Assembly (NCBI GenBank): GCA_006503475.1
Contig: RSEH01000292.1
Coordinates: forward strand, 1 to 54,554
DNA from: Stentor roeselii
Lineage: Eukaryota > Ciliophora > Heterotrichea > Heterotrichida > Stentoridae
Reading direction: 5' to 3'
Length of the DNA: 54,554 bases
In this document: positions 21,126 through 29,360 of the stretch, one piece after another
Numbering within the stretch: the stretch's first letter is position 1
Layout: each line of letters begins with the position of its first letter
The notes under the pieces: generated by a model
The model's input: the letters and a program-made list of their open reading frames with translations, nothing else
Told to the model about the DNA's origin: nothing
Database searches by the model: none
Translations under genes and position numbers: made by a program

Positions 21126-21519
21126 TAATTAGTGAGAATAATCTTTTAATGAATAGATTTATAAGCTTATAAATACTGAAGTTCTATTATTTATCTTATG
21201 TTTAATGATCATATTTATGCTTATCAATAGAAAATTTTATCATAACTTTAATATCTTCTTTTTAGTATTCAATTAAATTTAAACTTTATATAAAAATCCA
21301 TTAATAATCAAAATTCTTTATTTTGATTAAACCTTAAAAAATCCACTTTAAACTTTATATCAAAATCCATTAATAATCAAAATTCTTTATTTTGATTAAA
21401 CCTTAAAAAATCCACTTTCAACTTTATATAAAAATCCATCAATAATCAAAATTCTTTATTTGATTAAACTCTAAAACTCCTTAAACTATCTCTAAACTCA
21501 ATTACTTATCACTTCTCAA
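21126..21519. other. Convergent 3'-3' intergenic region with tandem hairpins
   Basis: 394 bp between the 3' ends of the kinase gene (plus) and the nucleotidyltransferase-like gene (minus). About half is a 69-bp tandem repeat; the rest is plain AT-rich DNA. Confidence 0.7.
21281..21480. repeat. 69-bp tandem repeat, three copies, each with a hairpin
   Basis: Copies start at 21281, 21350 and 21419. The first two are nearly identical; the third is diverged and slightly shorter. Each contains an inverted repeat, TAATCAAAA…TTTTGATTA, with a 7-nt loop (arms 21305-21313 and 21321-21329 in copy 1). In copy 3 one T of the right arm is lost, yet an 8-bp pairing remains. Both flanking genes end here, so a role in 3'-end formation for both strands is possible. 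Confidence 0.85.
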
Positions 21520-23964
21520 CTACTCCATCTTCAAAATATCTGCAAGCCTCTGATTCCTAAGAATCATTTCAAAACTTTCCTTCAGTGCCAAGGCAAGCCT
21601 ATCCTCCACATCATTCTCACCGACCCTCTCAACAATATCTCCAGTAAAAGGATGTAAAGCCCTAAACTTTCCATCCCCATGATAAAACTTGCCATTTTTC
21701 AAATCAGCCAGAAATACCGAAAAGTCCTGAAAAAAGTGAAAAAAATGATAAATTAACTGCCCAATATTCCAGATATTTTTTCCAACAGCAGCCTGTTCAT
21801 GGTCAAACCAGACATCAACCCCTTCAACAATTTTCTCACGATGGTCCTTTTGCTGCAAGTTGACAACAAGTATAGGATCCGTATTCAAACAAAACACAAG
21901 AGCGACAAGTGTAAATTCAAATCCACTAACATTAAAAATTTTCCAGTTCTTAGCCCAAAGTTTAACAAACATGATCAGTTCATTAACCCTGGAGTCAACA
22001 AGACAGTACTTTTTAATGAGTGAAGCAACTTCAGTCTGAAACATGTTTTTTGTATGAATAAAAAAACCATGTCGTACTTTTTCAAGTCGGAGAAAATAAA
22101 GACTTTCTGAACGTCTTTCAATTGAAGGAAAAGCCTGATATAGATAAGAAGATACTTCAAAAGACTTGTCAGTCAAAAGCAGGTCTAAATGTCCTTCTTT
22201 CAAACTAGTCCCAATTGCAGCGCTTCCGATGAAAGAGAGCTTCGCAGAAGGTGAGTAAGTTTTAAGCACTGTTCTTAAATGCTTCGTCGATCCGTTCATC
22301 TCGTCGAGGATCTCTTGAGTCATTGAGTTTTCTCTCAGGTATAAAAGACAGTCCTCTGAAAGTTTAGAGATGTACAAAGAAAGTGCTTGGTACTCGGAAG
22401 ACATCGGGTCTATCTTCGCTGCAGCCTTCTGAGGAGGGTCTTTCATTCGCTTTTCAGGACCTGGGAACTTCTTTTGAGGCTTTGAAAGAATTGGACTTGA
22501 TTTTTCAAGACGGTTTTGAAGTTTTTGAAGGGATTTTTTCTGTTCTTGTGAAAGAGTTGGAAGCTTTTCGAAGATTGGGGAAAAGTTTCTCCAGAATTTC
22601 GCGTTTTCAGTGCTGGTTTCGTCGTATTCCATCATTTCGGAGAGAATTTCGAAGAGTAGGGTGTTATTTTCTCCTAGGTTTAGATTTAGGAGTTTCTGTT
22701 CAAGGATGTTTTGAGGAATTTCTTTGTTTTCGAAGAAAAGATTTGAGGACCAAGCGATGATGTTTTGAATTGCATCTTCTGGATTTTCAGTTTGGGGATT
22801 TTGGAGGTTTTTCAATATTTCTGGATTTTTATTCGGGGGATTTTCGAGGTTTTTCACTATTTCTGAATTTTTAATCGGGGGATTCTGGAGGTTTTTCGCT
22901 ATTTCTGGATTTTTAATCAGGGGATTTTCGAGGTTTTTCGCTATTTCTGGATTTTTAATCAGGGGATTTTCGAGGTTTTTCACTATTTCTGGATTTTTAT
23001 TCAGGGGATTTTCAAGGTTTTTCACTTTTTCTGGATTTTTATTCACGGGATTTTCAAGGTTTTTCACTTTTTCTTGATTTTTATTCACCGGATTTTCGAG
23101 GTTTTCAAGATTTTCAAAGTTTTCAAGATTCTCCGCTGCTCTAATCGAGTCATTCAGCTCATCAATTGCATTTTTTATCGAAATTTTCTCCATGAACAGG
23201 TCTTCAACAGGTCTAAAATGGATCCATGCGACTTTTTCCGAGAATTTCAAAAAACAACTGATAATTTTTTTCTTATCTTCAGGTAAAAACATTTGAAAAT
23301 TAACAATCAACTCATAGCTGAGCTGATTTGCATGAAAAAGAGTAGCTTTTTTATCAAAAAGGTAAACAAAGCAGCTAACAACAATTTTATAAAGCGTTTC
23401 TTCAAACTTCTGTTGAAGCCTTTCACAGATTTTCATGAGAGCAGTGCACCCTTCAATAATTTCCGCACTTTCCACAAGACTTACCAATTTTTCCGTTTCC
23501 ACTTCACTTAAAACATTCTCCTTAACTTCTGGAAAGACCTGAGGAAACCTTTTCCCACACTGAACAATTTTCACTAGACTTACATGTTCACAAAAAGCCT
23601 TTTTCACTTTTTCATAACTTTCCGAAGCAATTTTTCCGAATTCCTGAGAAAAACCTTCAGCAAAAGCAAGTAATTCAAGAAAATCCACGAAATCCTTGAC
23701 ATAAACTCCAAGGTTCTTCCCTTTAACTTCAAAAAGTGCCTGTTCAAGACTTCCAGCTAAAAAAAATGCAAGAGTTCCAATCAAATCTTTTCTTTTTCTC
23801 ATAACCTTCGCCACTTCCTTCAACTTCTCAAACATTCCCTGTTTAGATTGAACAATAAGAGCAACAAGTAACCCAGTCGAAAAGTCATCATTCAACCGTC
23901 TTTCCAGATATTTTCCAGAGAAATCTTCAGGTTTTTCAAGAAAAGTGTGTAGAATCAAATCCAT
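21520..23964 (-). CDS. Terminal nucleotidyltransferase-like (TUTase/PAP) protein, catalytic Asp residues lost
   Basis: 814 residues. The N-terminal 270 are helical and unrecognised. Residues about 285-400 are a 14-residue tandem repeat (NLENPxxKNPEIxK). The C-terminal 300 residues match non-canonical poly(A)/poly(U) polymerases: FIGSAAIGTSLKEGHLDLLL is the Pol-beta nucleotidyltransferase motif, then YCLVDSRVNELIMFVKLWAK is the central domain, and NIGQLIYHFFHFF plus a C-terminal PAP-associated segment follow. The usual SDLDL reads GHLDL, so the first catalytic Asp is His. The third Asp, expected near GFFIHTKN, is also absent. By family rules this is probably inactive and may bind RNA or a partner. 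ATG at 23964 lies 12 bp from the divergent ATG at 23977. Stop TAG. Confidence 0.75.
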   Translation of the reverse strand: MDLILHTFLEKPEDFSGKYLERRLNDDFSTGLLVALIVQSKQGMFEKLKEVAKVMRKRKDLIGTLAFFLAGSLEQALFEVKGKNLGVYVKDFVDFLELLAFAEGFSQEFGKIASESYEKVKKAFCEHVSLVKIVQCGKRFPQVFPEVKENVLSEVETEKLVSLVESAEIIEGCTALMKICERLQQKFEETLYKIVVSCFVYLFDKKATLFHANQLSYELIVNFQMFLPEDKKKIISCFLKFSEKVAWIHFRPVEDLFMEKISIKNAIDELNDSIRAAENLENFENLENLENPVNKNQEKVKNLENPVNKNPEKVKNLENPLNKNPEIVKNLENPLIKNPEIAKNLENPLIKNPEIAKNLQNPPIKNSEIVKNLENPPNKNPEILKNLQNPQTENPEDAIQNIIAWSSNLFFENKEIPQNILEQKLLNLNLGENNTLLFEILSEMMEYDETSTENAKFWRNFSPIFEKLPTLSQEQKKSLQKLQNRLEKSSPILSKPQKKFPGPEKRMKDPPQKAAAKIDPMSSEYQALSLYISKLSEDCLLYLRENSMTQEILDEMNGSTKHLRTVLKTYSPSAKLSFIGSAAIGTSLKEGHLDLLLTDKSFEVSSYLYQAFPSIERRSESLYFLRLEKVRHGFFIHTKNMFQTEVASLIKKYCLVDSRVNELIMFVKLWAKNWKIFNVSGFEFTLVALVFCLNTDPILVVNLQQKDHREKIVEGVDVWFDHEQAAVGKNIWNIGQLIYHFFHFFQDFSVFLADLKNGKFYHGDGKFRALHPFTGDIVERVGENDVEDRLALALKESFEMILRNQRLADILKME
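22768..23103 (-). repeat. 42-bp tandem coding repeat, about eight copies
   Basis: Period 42 bp, encoding the 14-residue unit NLENPLIKNPEIAK and variants within the nucleotidyltransferase-like gene. Copies differ by a few codons. It looks like a disordered, Asn/Pro-rich linker that varies by unequal exchange. Confidence 0.85.
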
Positions 23965-23976
23965 TAATGGCTTATA

Positions 23977-24891
23977 ATGTATTCAGTTCTGTTCTTTTCT
24001 TCTCTTGTCTCTGCGAATCCGCCTTCCTTCGAGACTTTCGACCCGCAGTACTTGGGCGAGTTCGCGAATGGGTTCTTTTCGGGAGTCACAAATGGAAATC
24101 AACAATGTGGACAAGCCGTGAGTCAACTTGTCAACTCGCTTTACAATTTGGTCGACGATGTTAAGGCTTATGACGGGTCTTATGTTCAGGTCTTGGCTGA
24201 CTTGTCGGCGTTGAGTCAGAAGACGACTGAGACTCAAGATGATTGCGATGTTCATTCACTTGTCATTCAGGTTCATAAAATTTTAGGACCCGCTGGAAAA
24301 GCTATTGTTATGAAGAATTATTTCATGAACTCTCAGGTTATCACTGATGATCTTTCTAGAATTCAAACTTGCTCTAGGGATTTCTTTAGTTGTGGAAAAG
24401 ATGCTGGAGAAGTTTTTAGGTTACTCACTGGGTATAGCTTGGATGCGGAGAGGCTGGAAATAGTGAATGCTCATGATTTGATTGATTTAGTTCAAGGCTT
24501 CATGTCGTCAGTTCAGTGGGCAGTTACTGAACATTGCGATGAAATGGCAAAAAATTTCGTTGACCTGAAAACTCTGAAAAAAGACGTGGAAAGGACTGTT
24601 GAAGGCCCTGTAACTGAATACGTGAAAACTTTGCAAATGGTTTTAGGAGTTTGGGGAAAAGATCCCGATGTGATCGACTGTGCAATGGAATACGGAGGAA
24701 TGGCTCTTTACGTGCTTCCTACAATTCTAAGCAGCAAAAACGTCTGGAACCTAGCCTGGGAGTCGGAAGCTGACAACTTGAAGAGGATCTTAAACCAGTT
24801 GACTGTCAACTGCCATAAAGACTACGCCGCTTGCGGCAAGTTGGCCGGGCAGCTGTTCAACACTGTGGCTCCTTACGCTGACGACCTTTAG
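23977..24891 (+). CDS. Secreted helical protein with repeated CGK-x-AG motif
   Basis: 304 residues with an N-terminal signal peptide (MYSVLFFSSLVSA). It has no membrane segment afterwards, so it is probably secreted or vesicular. The mature part is helical with about 10 Cys. A motif occurs twice: DFFSCGKDAGEVFRLL near the middle and DYAACGKLAGQLFNTV at the C-terminus, each preceded by another Cys 6-7 residues earlier. A weaker copy (NQQCGQAVSQLVNSL) lies near the N-terminus, so the protein may be an internal duplication. I do not recognise the family. A competing ATG at 23968 is in another frame and gives only a short peptide; the signal peptide supports 23977. Stop TAG. Confidence 0.75.
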   Translation: MYSVLFFSSLVSANPPSFETFDPQYLGEFANGFFSGVTNGNQQCGQAVSQLVNSLYNLVDDVKAYDGSYVQVLADLSALSQKTTETQDDCDVHSLVIQVHKILGPAGKAIVMKNYFMNSQVITDDLSRIQTCSRDFFSCGKDAGEVFRLLTGYSLDAERLEIVNAHDLIDLVQGFMSSVQWAVTEHCDEMAKNFVDLKTLKKDVERTVEGPVTEYVKTLQMVLGVWGKDPDVIDCAMEYGGMALYVLPTILSSKNVWNLAWESEADNLKRILNQLTVNCHKDYAACGKLAGQLFNTVAPYADDL

Positions 24892-24924
24892 ATAGATAAA
24901 TGAGGTTAAAAATATTTTTAAAAG

Positions 24925-26661
24925 ATGAAGCGCCACACGTCAAGCTCTTCGCTTAGCAAAGGATTTAATGAGTCGAGGATCTATGAAGTCTTCGAACCTG
25001 AACAAGTAGATGTTCCTGTTAGAATACGCAGCTCTGACCGTGAGGAAAAGTTCTGCATTCTTCACATCGCCATCTCTATGAATAATGTCTCCGGAACTCA
25101 TCATCAGGTACTTGTTATTGAAGTCACTGATGATACTGACCCTTTTTTCTTGTATGCTCTCGAATGTGGAGAGTCAGAGTTTCACACTTTAAAAAAAGAA
25201 CAAGCGATCCTCGTCGACTTCCTGACTTTTCCTCACAAACTCATCGAGCTTCTTCAAATGTGCACTAAAAAGCTAGAAGACTCTCCAAAGTTCATCTGCA
25301 ACTTGGAAAAAGGAAGTGGCTTTGAAGGAACTCTGAACATTTGCGAAAACAACTTATTCCGGCAAATAACTCACTTGTCACTTCGACTGAGAAGTGGCAG
25401 TGACGAGATCATTAAAAAGCATTTGGCAGGAAAGTTGAAAGAATACAAAAATCTTTGTGAAAACCTTGAAACTCGACTTTCACAAACAGAGGAAAGTCTT
25501 ATGTTGAAAAATGCTGAATATTCAGATACTGTCAGACAATTTGAAATCTTGAGCACTGAATTTGAAAGAAAAGTAGAAGAAACTAAATTGATGTGGCAGG
25601 AAAAAATGAATACTATGAAACAGCAGATGATTGACTCGCAACAGAGAAGTACTCAGATGCTTGAACAAGAAAAAAGAATTTCTTTTGAAAAATTGGAAAG
25701 ACAACTGGATGAGATGACCCGTAAATTCGACCATGTCCAATCACAGCTACACGATCTCTCAGCCGAGAAGTACTCAGTAGAAGGTCGAGAAAAAGAACTT
25801 TCACTAAAATACAAGCAACTTCAACACGAGCTCGAACTTTCAACCAACGAGCTTCAGCACCTACGAAAAGCGAACAAGTCCTTAGACACAAACATGTTCG
25901 ACCAAGAAAAGTCCTTAACCGAGTACCGTCTGAAAGTGCAGAGTCTCGAGCGTCAACTTCAAGACAAAGAAGAGCTAAACCAAAAGCTTTCAACTTTAGT
26001 CCAAACCAACTCGGAGTTCAAAGGCCAACAAGAAGACACCTTGTCCCTTTTAAAAGCAACAATAAGCAAACTAGAAGACAAGCTTCAGCAAAGTGCTTCT
26101 GAAATAAACAAAGGCAACTCAATAATCCAAAAGCTGCAAAGTGATGTGAAATCAGGAAAACAGAAGTTAAAGTTAAAAAACAGTGTCGTATTACAGCAAG
26201 AAAATGTAATTCAACAGAAAAGTGAATTATGTGACAACCTAGACAAACAGATATACCAGTTAAAACGTGAAACTGATAAAAAAGATGAACAAGTCAGAGG
26301 ACTTGAAAGACTCGTCAATGATTTAAAGACTAAACTAGAAGAGAACCACAAGGCACTTGACAGCAACGTTCAAACAATTCAATATCTAAATAACCGTATC
26401 ACAGAAATGGAAAGAGCGAAAATGCCTTACTCCAGTACTTATAAACCTACAACCAACCCGAATACTGTCGCTTTCAGACCTTCGCCACATTTAACTGAAC
26501 ACTTGATGACCACCACTCCTAGACTTTCTTCTCATTCTAGTCTTCCTGAGGCGAATGAACACTTGAGGACAAGGATTTCTTCAAGCATTCCTGACTCTGA
26601 CCCTTTGACAAGCTTTCTTAATCCTGCCAATCCTATCAAGTTTAAAGAACCTAATCCTTGA
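24925..26661 (+). CDS. SAS6: SAS-6 centriole/basal-body cartwheel protein
   Basis: 578 residues. The N-terminal globular domain (about 15-170) matches SAS-6: EQVDVPVRIRSS…EKFCILHIAIS, LVIEVTDDTDPFFLYALECG, EFHTLKKEQAILVDF, FPHKLIELL, and ITHLSLRLRSGSDEIIKKHL at the end of the head. It is followed by about 330 residues of uninterrupted coiled coil and a Pro/Ser-rich tail. SAS-6 dimers assemble through the head domain into the nine-fold cartwheel that seeds basal bodies, expected to be abundant in a ciliate. ATG lies 33 nt after the previous stop on the same strand. It ends with TGA, one of three clear TGA stops here, followed by another stop 10 codons later. Confidence 0.95.
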   Translation: MKRHTSSSSLSKGFNESRIYEVFEPEQVDVPVRIRSSDREEKFCILHIAISMNNVSGTHHQVLVIEVTDDTDPFFLYALECGESEFHTLKKEQAILVDFLTFPHKLIELLQMCTKKLEDSPKFICNLEKGSGFEGTLNICENNLFRQITHLSLRLRSGSDEIIKKHLAGKLKEYKNLCENLETRLSQTEESLMLKNAEYSDTVRQFEILSTEFERKVEETKLMWQEKMNTMKQQMIDSQQRSTQMLEQEKRISFEKLERQLDEMTRKFDHVQSQLHDLSAEKYSVEGREKELSLKYKQLQHELELSTNELQHLRKANKSLDTNMFDQEKSLTEYRLKVQSLERQLQDKEELNQKLSTLVQTNSEFKGQQEDTLSLLKATISKLEDKLQQSASEINKGNSIIQKLQSDVKSGKQKLKLKNSVVLQQENVIQQKSELCDNLDKQIYQLKRETDKKDEQVRGLERLVNDLKTKLEENHKALDSNVQTIQYLNNRITEMERAKMPYSSTYKPTTNPNTVAFRPSPHLTEHLMTTTPRLSSHSSLPEANEHLRTRISSSIPDSDPLTSFLNPANPIKFKEPNP

Positions 26662-26687
26662 GTAATTAATCCAGATAAGTCTTTAGT

Positions 26688-26942
26688 CTAACTAGTTTTT
26701 GCTTTTCTTGGACAAAAAATTGTCAAGGTTGCCAAAAGAAGCAAGAGAGAGACTCCTGAAGCTAGAAGGAATTGAGGAATTAGAATTGCCCACTTCTTGT
26801 CTAGGAAGAATGGTTGAAGCCAGTGAGTCGTGTCTAGAAATGGCTGTGTAAAGAGTACTATTATGAAAATCCAGGTGGAGTAGTAGAAAAATATCATCGC
26901 ACCGAGACTTGCTAGGCCACTGCCTATCACTTGTGAAGACAT
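26688..26942 (-). CDS. DPM2: DPM2, dolichol-phosphate mannosyltransferase subunit 2
   Basis: 84 residues, the usual length of DPM2. It has two hydrophobic helices. The first holds the family pattern GLASLGAMIFFYYSTWIFII; a loop with FLDTTHWLQPFFLDKKWAI follows, then PQFLLASGVSLLLLLATL. DPM2 is an ER membrane protein that stabilises the DPM1-DPM3 synthase making dolichol-phosphate-mannose for N-glycans, GPI anchors and O-mannose. The gene converges with SAS-6 (26 nt between stops) and starts 44 nt after the stop of the next gene upstream on its own strand. Stop TAG. Confidence 0.85.
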   Translation of the reverse strand: MSSQVIGSGLASLGAMIFFYYSTWIFIIVLFTQPFLDTTHWLQPFFLDKKWAILIPQFLLASGVSLLLLLATLTIFCPRKAKTS

Positions 26943-26986
26943 TTATGTATCTAAAGTTTACTTATACCAAAATCGCTTAAAAAATT

Positions 26987-28090
26987 TTAAATAAAGTTGA
27001 TCGAAGATTTATCAGTAAAAGAAACATCCGGCAAAAAGGTAGAATTTTCATAAAACGATTCCGAATCCAAGTCTCTCGAAACGCTTGCCAAATTCCTAAC
27101 AATTTTCGAAATATGTTCAAAATTAGATTTCTGCACAAGTTCCATATTAAACTTCAAGCCCTTCATTCCTTTCAAGTACTCCCTGATAGCACTTTTATAC
27201 TTTGCCTGACTTTGCGAAAGAATTCCTTTATAAAACTGTTCCTGTTCTAATTTTTCACTTTCCAATTCTCTAATACGAGCCCTGAGCATAGAATTAACAG
27301 TTTCAGCTGAAGTGACTCCAGCTTCCAAAAGTTTATCTTCGCATTTTTGGATAAACTTCGAGTAAGTCCCTTGCCGGTCCTGGGTCAATATCAGTGACTT
27401 GAGGTGCTGGTAACTTTTGAATGAAGTCGCAAGGATGTTGCATTGTTTGTTCATAAGAGTTCCTGCTAGTTCAAGTTGACCCTTTTTTTTGTCTTTCCAG
27501 ATCCGGTAGATTTTTTGGACTTTGATGATTCTTTTTCTTACTGTGGGAAAATAACCGAAATGTTTACGGACGAGGTAGCCTCTGAATACTCTTTGGATTT
27601 CAGTGGCGGCTAATATGTAGTAATCGTATTCGAATAATACTGACCGGTGAGTCCGATAAGCACTAGGATTCCTTCTCTGACTCATAGGAAGAGGCAGTTC
27701 CAAGTAAAGACTTTTCGATTTCTTCTTAACAGGCGATGGTGAAATATTAGTTCCAGGTGTTTCTTCAATATCAAGTTCTTTTTCAATCAACAAAATCCTA
27801 CTTCTAAATTCTTCTTCTTGTTCTCTGAGCATTTTTTCAATAAAAAGTTCTTTGAACTTCTTTCTCTGTAGATATCCTCTGAAGTGTTTCTGAATAATGA
27901 TAGCAAAAGGATCAAAGCTAGAAGAAAGTCGAGGTCTTCGTCGTTTTCGATAAATAGGAGGCTTTCTCTTAGGCATGATGTTTTTCAATCTAATCTCAAA
28001 ACATCTGCTCTGGCGATGAAGTTGTCTTCGGCAAAGCCAGCCTCGAACAACTTTTTGAATTTTAGTCGCTGCCTGTCGACGGTCGGACAT
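26987..28090 (-). CDS. IQ-motif (calmodulin-binding) protein
   Basis: 367 residues, basic. Four IQ-type motifs are visible: residues 8-27 (ATKIQKVVRGWLCRR), 63-80 (AIIIQKHFRGYLQRK), 161-180 (ATEIQRVFRGYLVRK) and a weaker one at 189-200 (VQKIYRIWK). IQ motifs bind calmodulin or centrin-like EF-hand proteins, which suggests a cytoskeletal or ciliary role. A short coiled-coil region near residues 80-110 and a helical C-terminal part follow. No motor or kinase domain. Clean ATG and TAA. It begins 27 nt after the stop of the cyclic-nucleotide-binding gene on the same strand. Confidence 0.8.
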   Translation of the reverse strand: MSDRRQAATKIQKVVRGWLCRRQLHRQSRCFEIRLKNIMPKRKPPIYRKRRRPRLSSSFDPFAIIIQKHFRGYLQRKKFKELFIEKMLREQEEEFRSRILLIEKELDIEETPGTNISPSPVKKKSKSLYLELPLPMSQRRNPSAYRTHRSVLFEYDYYILAATEIQRVFRGYLVRKHFGYFPTVRKRIIKVQKIYRIWKDKKKGQLELAGTLMNKQCNILATSFKSYQHLKSLILTQDRQGTYSKFIQKCEDKLLEAGVTSAETVNSMLRARIRELESEKLEQEQFYKGILSQSQAKYKSAIREYLKGMKGLKFNMELVQKSNFEHISKIVRNLASVSRDLDSESFYENSTFLPDVSFTDKSSINFI

Positions 28091-28117
28091 CTTAACGAAT
28101 TATTTAAACTAAGAAAA

Positions 28118-29299
28118 TCATATATTCCTGAATGTAGGAGTTTTTAAATTTTTTCTTAGTTTTAATTGGGTTGATGAACGTGTTGATAGCTTGGGAAGGT
28201 GGATATTTTCTAGATTAAGGTTCTTGTTTGGAATGCGAATTGGACTTCGGTCTGAGAGGAATGTTTTACGGTTTATGGTTTTTTGCATTTGAATGTTTTC
28301 AATAAGTTTCTTTTTATAAATATTCCACTTAATATCCCTAAAATAATTCCTCTTAACCGCTCGATCCGTCCGATAAGGTTCCAAAGATTCCTTAAATCGA
28401 TTTAAAGTCTCAACATCAATCTTTTCAAAAATATACTTATCAAAAACAAAAACCTGACAAGGCATGCTACAAACAGCTGAATACTGCATAGGAACATTAA
28501 AAAAAAACTCATACCCTCCAATAATAAACCCTTGATGAACTTCTTCCAAAAACACCTTTTCAAACCTAGCCCTATCTCTAAACCCAGGAGTCCTAGCGCG
28601 ACTTTCAGTATCATCACTATCAGTGACCCTGAATTCAATTTCCCTAAAAAGTTTGATCGATCCAGAATAAACCAAAAAAATATGTCCAGGAGCTTCTCCC
28701 TGCACAGCAATAGCTTGAGAAGCTGAAAATCTTCTTAACTGAGAGATCTGAGCAAGGTACTTGGCAGATAACTTACTCATATTATTGAACAAAGGAATAG
28801 ACCTTAAAAAGTTGAAGTGGTCATTTCCAAGTGATGTATGAATTTTCTAAATTTACTTTACTTTGATGATCTGTTCATAAGAGTCTTTACAAAGCGTTAT
28901 CAATTCTGTCTTCTCTAAAACACTCGCTGTTCCTGAACGTGGCTGGCCGAATAAAAGTGAAAGTTCTCCAAATGAATCTCCTTTTTTAAGCTCTGAAACT
29001 AATCCTTTATTCCCGATACTAATTCCTATTCTTCCTTCGTATATTATGTAAAACTTGTCACCGATGTCACCTTCTTTAAATAGCACCTCGCCTTGCTCGA
29101 AAAACTCAAGGTTCATTAATTGGATTAAGTTTTTTAATTCGTTGTTTTCCACGAATTTAGAGAGGAATGGGTTGAATTGAAGGACTTCTGAAGCTTCGGA
29201 AATTTCTGAATCGCTTCGGGAGGATCGATGCTTCATCAGTGTTCGTCTCATTCGGAATCTTTTGAAGTCGTAGTTGCTGGGGTCTGAGAAAAGTTTCAT
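28118..29299 (-). CDS. Tandem cyclic-nucleotide-binding-domain protein (one 15-nt intron)
   Basis: Exons 29299-28862 and 28846-28118 give 388 residues. The first CNB domain (about 40-148) is canonical: FFEQGEVLFKEGDIGDKFYI, then the phosphate-binding cassette FGELSLLFGQPRSGTASV with its Glu and Arg. The second (about 160-290), beginning FLRSIPLFNNMS, is degenerate and has no good phosphate-binding cassette. The C-terminal 90 residues are basic. The layout resembles PKA regulatory subunits or CNBD2-like proteins. No pseudosubstrate sequence or dimerisation domain is evident, so a cAMP/cGMP sensor other than PKA-R is likelier. The intron is needed to join the two domains. Stop is TGA. Confidence 0.85.
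28847..28861 (-). other. 15-nt spliceosomal intron
   Basis: Minus-strand GTAAAGTAAATTTAG, phase 0, with an in-frame TAA (third codon) and TAG (fifth codon). Splicing joins EQIIK to KIHTSLGNDHFNFLRSIPLF, linking the two cyclic-nucleotide-binding domains. Confidence 0.9.
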
Positions 29300-29360
29300 A
29301 TTTGGAGGTTTGAAGATTATTTGGATTAAATTTTAAGGATTTTTTATTATTTTTGTTGAG

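Noticed and set aside
22768-23103. Regularly spaced repeats as a CRISPR array
   Set aside because: The units are contiguous, without unique spacers, in frame in a coding sequence, and the genome is eukaryotic. The same applies to the 144-bp and 69-bp repeats.
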